Shown: positions 61,465-64,000 of the stretch, in pieces | How positions within the stretch are numbered: the first letter of the stretch is position 1 | How the letters are laid out: each line of letters begins with the position of its first letter | NCBI GenBank assembly: GCA_009835005.1 | Contig: WTFG01000003.1 | Location: 124,001 to 188,000 of the forward strand | Direction: 5' to 3' | DNA from: Flavobacteriaceae bacterium Ap0902 | GTDB lineage: Bacteria > Bacteroidota > Bacteroidia > Flavobacteriales > Weeksellaceae | DNA length: 64,000 bases | Notes under the pieces: model-generated | Told to the model about the DNA's origin: nothing | Database searches by the model: none | What the model saw: only the letters and a program-made list of their open reading frames with translations | Translations under genes and position numbers: made by a program

Positions 61465-61905
61465 TTATTTATTTTTAAGGATTTGATTTTGCTCTTCTAT
61501 AAGTTTATTTAAATTATCCAATAACTGTATATCTTTGGGTGTTTCTACCGTCTTATCCTCTGTATCCTCAGAACTTCTTCTTAATTTATTCATCACTTTT
61601 ACCACCATAAAGATGACGATAGCAATGATAAAAAAGTCTACCAATGTATTGATAAAATCCCCATATTGAATAGCCAATTTCTCAGAAACTACTTCCCCAT
61701 TCGCATCCAAAACAACATCTTTCAACAATATTTCCTTGTTTTCAATATGCACTCCATTGGTCAACAAATTTAGGGGTGGCATCAAAATTTTATCTACAAA
61801 GGCTGTGAGTAGCTTATTAAAGGCTGTCCCAATGATGACCCCTACGGCCATATCTACCATGTTCCCTTTGAGAGCAAACTCCTTAAATTCTGTCCAAAAC
61901 TTCAT
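61465..61905 (-). CDS. mscL: Large-conductance mechanosensitive channel
   Basis: A 146-aa MscL that opens under hypo-osmotic membrane tension. It begins FWTEFKEFALKGNMVDMAVG, the pore helix is VIIGTAFNKLLTAFVDKILM with the family PPLNLL following, and the second membrane helix is TLVDFFIIAIVIFMVV. The periplasmic loop is slightly extended and the C-terminal helix (LLDNLNKLIEEQNQILKNK) ends the protein. It starts 30 bases after the M28 peptidase gene but has its own -7 box. Confidence 0.95.
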   Translation of the reverse strand: MKFWTEFKEFALKGNMVDMAVGVIIGTAFNKLLTAFVDKILMPPLNLLTNGVHIENKEILLKDVVLDANGEVVSEKLAIQYGDFINTLVDFFIIAIVIFMVVKVMNKLRRSSEDTEDKTVETPKDIQLLDNLNKLIEEQNQILKNK

Positions 61906-61927
61906 AATCCTGTTTCAAATTAATTTA

Positions 61928-61935
61928 CAAAAATA
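61928..61935 (-). promoter_or_regulatory. Putative -7 promoter box (TATTTTTG) for mscL
   Basis: TAnnTTTG match on the minus strand, 22 bases before the mscL ATG and directly adjoining the stop of the upstream peptidase gene. Confidence 0.5.
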
Positions 61936-63582
61936 CTAATTCATAGATTCTTCTCTTATGTTTTTAAACTCAGAACCATCATACCACTTTGGAAAAGTAT
62001 TTTCGTTTGCTAACCTTTCTCCTATTTGATAGAATAATTGCGCATCTTCCATGATTCCAGTAAGATCAGCCGTATCTGGATCATATTCATCTGCTGGTTT
62101 ATGATATTTTGTCGCCCAATATTCTTTCACCTTTTCTTCTGCCCATTCCTTTCCGTACTCACGGCTATCCTGCCAGCCTTTGATAAATAAACTAGGAATC
62201 CCTACTCTTGCAAAGCTAAAATGATCAGACCTATAATACATCCCATTTTCTGGGGTGGCTTCTGCCACCACATACCTGTCTTGTTTCGCTGCCTCTTCTT
62301 CTACATATTTTTCTAGCTCAGACATTCCAAACCCAGTCACCATCACATCTTTCATTCTACCCATCGGCAGTAATAATTCAAAATTTAAATTTGCTACCGT
62401 CTTCTCTGTAGGAAATGGATTATGTTGCGCATAATAGGCAGAACCCATGAGCCCACTTTCCTCCGCAGTCACAGCCGCAAAGACCACACTTCTCTCTGGT
62501 TGCTCACTCCCCACAAATGCCTTAGCGGTTTGCAACATCGCAGCAAGTGCAGTCGCATTATCCGCCGCACCATTATAGATAGAGTCATTATCAGCCACAG
62601 GGCCATAACCAAAGTGATCCCAATGTGCTGTATATACAATATTTTCTTCTGGTCTTTGAGAACCCTCTATCATCCCAACCACATTACGGGTGTTTTGATA
62701 AGTTAAATCATTTTCAAAATCTAGACTTATTGTAGTTGCCAGATTCATAGGCTTGAAATTTGACTTTAAGGCATCATTTTTAAATTTATTAAAATCCAAA
62801 CCATTTGCTTCAAACAATCTACTGGTAGCATCTTCTGTAATCCAACCCGTCAATGTGCACAAATCTTTATTCTTATTGTCTTTTTCTAAATAGATATTAC
62901 TACCAGCGGTATTGGTAAGGACTTTAAACTCATATCCAGCCGCATCTGTATTATGAATTACCATCACACCTGCAGCACCTTGTCTTGCCGCTTCTTCATA
63001 TTTATATGTCCATCGGCCATAATAGGTCATCGCTTTGCCTCGGAATAAATCTTCATCGCCCGTAGCAAATCCAGGATCATTGACTAAAACCAAAACTGTT
63101 TTACCTTTCACGTCTAATCCCTCATAATCATTCCAACCATATTCTGGGGCTACAATTCCATAACCTGCGAATACTAATTCAGAGTCATCTAATGAAACTT
63201 TTTCTTGTAAATGCGGGGTTTGAGCGATGTAGTCCACATCTTTTTTTAACGCTATTGTACCTCCTTGAGTCTCTAAATTTATCTCATCATCTGTATCATA
63301 AACAACACTTACACAGGGAACTTCTTGAAAATAACTATCTCCAAAAACAGGTTTCAAACCAATTTCCTGATAAACTTTGGCTAAAAAATCCACCGTAAGT
63401 TCCTCACCTTCTGTAAAAGGTTCCCGCCCCATAAAATCATCAGAAGCTAATGTTTTAATGTTATTTTCTAAAAAAGCATAATCGTCAAAGACGGCAACAT
63501 TCTTTACTTCATCCGTAGGTTTACAGGCAAAAAGTAAGAGGGCAAGCAATCCCAATCCTATCAATTGTTTTTTAAGTGTCAT
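61936..63582 (-). CDS. M28-family peptidase with PA domain, lipoprotein
   Basis: A 548-aa exported peptidase with lipobox LLLFAC (C20). A PA-type domain is inserted in residues about 130-250 (FAGYGIVAPEYGWNDYEGLD, GKTVLVLVNDPG, ARQGAAGVMVIHN). The zinc ligands are in YTAHWDHFG, YNGAADNATALAAM, VTAEESGLMGS and NFELLLPMGR, where the third ligand region carries Glu instead of the usual NxD, and the last His is in YHKPADEYDPD. The protein is a longer relative of the M28 peptidase at 29938 and probably degrades peptides in the periplasm. Confidence 0.85.
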   Translation of the reverse strand: MTLKKQLIGLGLLALLLFACKPTDEVKNVAVFDDYAFLENNIKTLASDDFMGREPFTEGEELTVDFLAKVYQEIGLKPVFGDSYFQEVPCVSVVYDTDDEINLETQGGTIALKKDVDYIAQTPHLQEKVSLDDSELVFAGYGIVAPEYGWNDYEGLDVKGKTVLVLVNDPGFATGDEDLFRGKAMTYYGRWTYKYEEAARQGAAGVMVIHNTDAAGYEFKVLTNTAGSNIYLEKDNKNKDLCTLTGWITEDATSRLFEANGLDFNKFKNDALKSNFKPMNLATTISLDFENDLTYQNTRNVVGMIEGSQRPEENIVYTAHWDHFGYGPVADNDSIYNGAADNATALAAMLQTAKAFVGSEQPERSVVFAAVTAEESGLMGSAYYAQHNPFPTEKTVANLNFELLLPMGRMKDVMVTGFGMSELEKYVEEEAAKQDRYVVAEATPENGMYYRSDHFSFARVGIPSLFIKGWQDSREYGKEWAEEKVKEYWATKYHKPADEYDPDTADLTGIMEDAQLFYQIGERLANENTFPKWYDGSEFKNIREESMN

Positions 63583-63735
63583 AGTTGATGATTTAATCTG
63601 TAATTAAAAACTAAAATAATCAAAATAACATGAATCTAGTACTAAGTTTGCATAAAAATTATAAAAAAGATGAGAAGTTCACTCAAAGATTTGCATTTTC
63701 TAGTATAGCTGTAAAAATTTGCTTAATTTTAAAAT

Positions 63736-64000
63736 ATGAAGACTGAAAGTATAGAGAGCAATCGTTTAGTAAATCAAATTTATCAACCCCAACATCATAT
63801 AAGAATTGTAACAGCTGCCGCCCTGTTTGACGGACATGATGCTTCTATCAACATTATGCGAAGAATCATCCAACGCACGGGTGTAGAGGTAATACACTTA
63901 GGGCATGATAGATCTGTAGAAGAAGTGGTAAACTGTGCCATTCAAGAGGATGCGCAAGCTATTGCTATTACTTCTTATCAAGGCGGGCATAATGAGTACT
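63736..64000 (+). CDS. Methylmalonyl/isobutyryl-CoA mutase, N-terminal B12-binding part (cut by window edge)
   Basis: The open frame from the ATG at 63736 runs off the right edge (88 codons visible). It reads [20 protein letters not shown], with D32-x-H34 of the B12-binding DxHxxG motif, then [19 protein letters not shown] and [14 protein letters not shown]12 domain at the N-terminus is the layout of fused IcmF-type mutases, where a G-protein chaperone domain and the mutase barrel follow; the last two parts are outside the window and are inferred. Confidence 0.85.
   Translation, partial: MKTESIESNRLVNQIYQPQHHIRIVTAAALFDGHDASINIMRRIIQRTGVEVIHLGHDRSVEEVVNCAIQEDAQAIAITSYQGGHNEY

Overview
The window looks like a chromosomal segment of a Flavobacteriia member of the Bacteroidota. 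The DNA is AT-rich. Many genes are preceded by the phylum-specific TAnnTTTG -7 box. Marker families include DUF5686, S46 dipeptidyl-peptidase, a GYDIA-type GHMP kinase, phosphate-selective porin O/P, an NlpE-like lipoprotein, an SusC-era style TonB receptor set-up and, at the right edge, the start of a fused isobutyryl/methylmalonyl-CoA mutase (IcmF type). The genus cannot be fixed from the sequence alone.

Region 1 (1-6208, all minus strand) is a defence-like cassette: a KAP P-loop NTPase broken by a frameshift, a 99-aa repeat protein, a DEDDh exonuclease, a McrB-type AAA+ GTPase with a PUA/EVE-like N-terminus, a McrC-type PD-(D/E)xK nuclease, and a WYL/HTH-type regulator that is also frameshifted and runs off the left edge. 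Region 2 (6424-15490, minus) is a tight five-gene operon with one -7 promoter and one strong terminator: a SdiA-regulated/phytase-like beta-propeller lipoprotein, a 1217-aa lipoprotein fusing a calcineurin phosphoesterase, a kinase-like segment and an outer-membrane barrel, an HD phosphohydrolase fused to a Pycsar-effector membrane domain, a 784-aa GAF protein, and a PAP2 phosphatase. No nucleotide cyclase is present, so it is not a canonical Pycsar locus. It is the best candidate here for an undescribed system.

Region 3 (15715-21466) holds a DUF1440 membrane protein, a membrane-anchored phosphatidylserine decarboxylase, a DUF5686 outer-membrane protein and a TPR-SUFU protein. Region 4 (22555-25947) encodes a lactonase, a zinc alcohol dehydrogenase and a succinate-semialdehyde dehydrogenase, matching the logic of the Agrobacterium blc (att) gamma-butyrolactone/GHB pathway.

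Region 5 (26028-40393) is mostly housekeeping: luciferase-like oxidoreductase, DPP11-type S46 peptidase, M28 peptidase, accA, dnaB, Mpo1-like protein, argH, ZIP transporter, ffh, two identical tRNA-Lys genes, aroK and an S4 protein. Region 6 (40656-49933) has a YadA-head-like secreted repeat protein, a porin O/P, small decayed genes, an NlpE-like lipoprotein, lon and a PiT phosphate transporter. Region 7 (50109-64000) contains fabD, a GHMP kinase, an amidinotransferase-fold hydrolase, apt, an MsbA-like ABC exporter, a LytS/LytTR two-component pair, a TonB-dependent receptor, rluF, an outer-membrane barrel, mscL, a second M28 peptidase and the 5' end of the mutase gene.

Five genes are visibly broken (WYL, KAP, a lipoprotein with two shifts, a small secreted protein with an amber codon, and an outer-membrane protein remnant). 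All are accessory; no housekeeping gene in the window shows a break, which favours real decay over random sequencing error.
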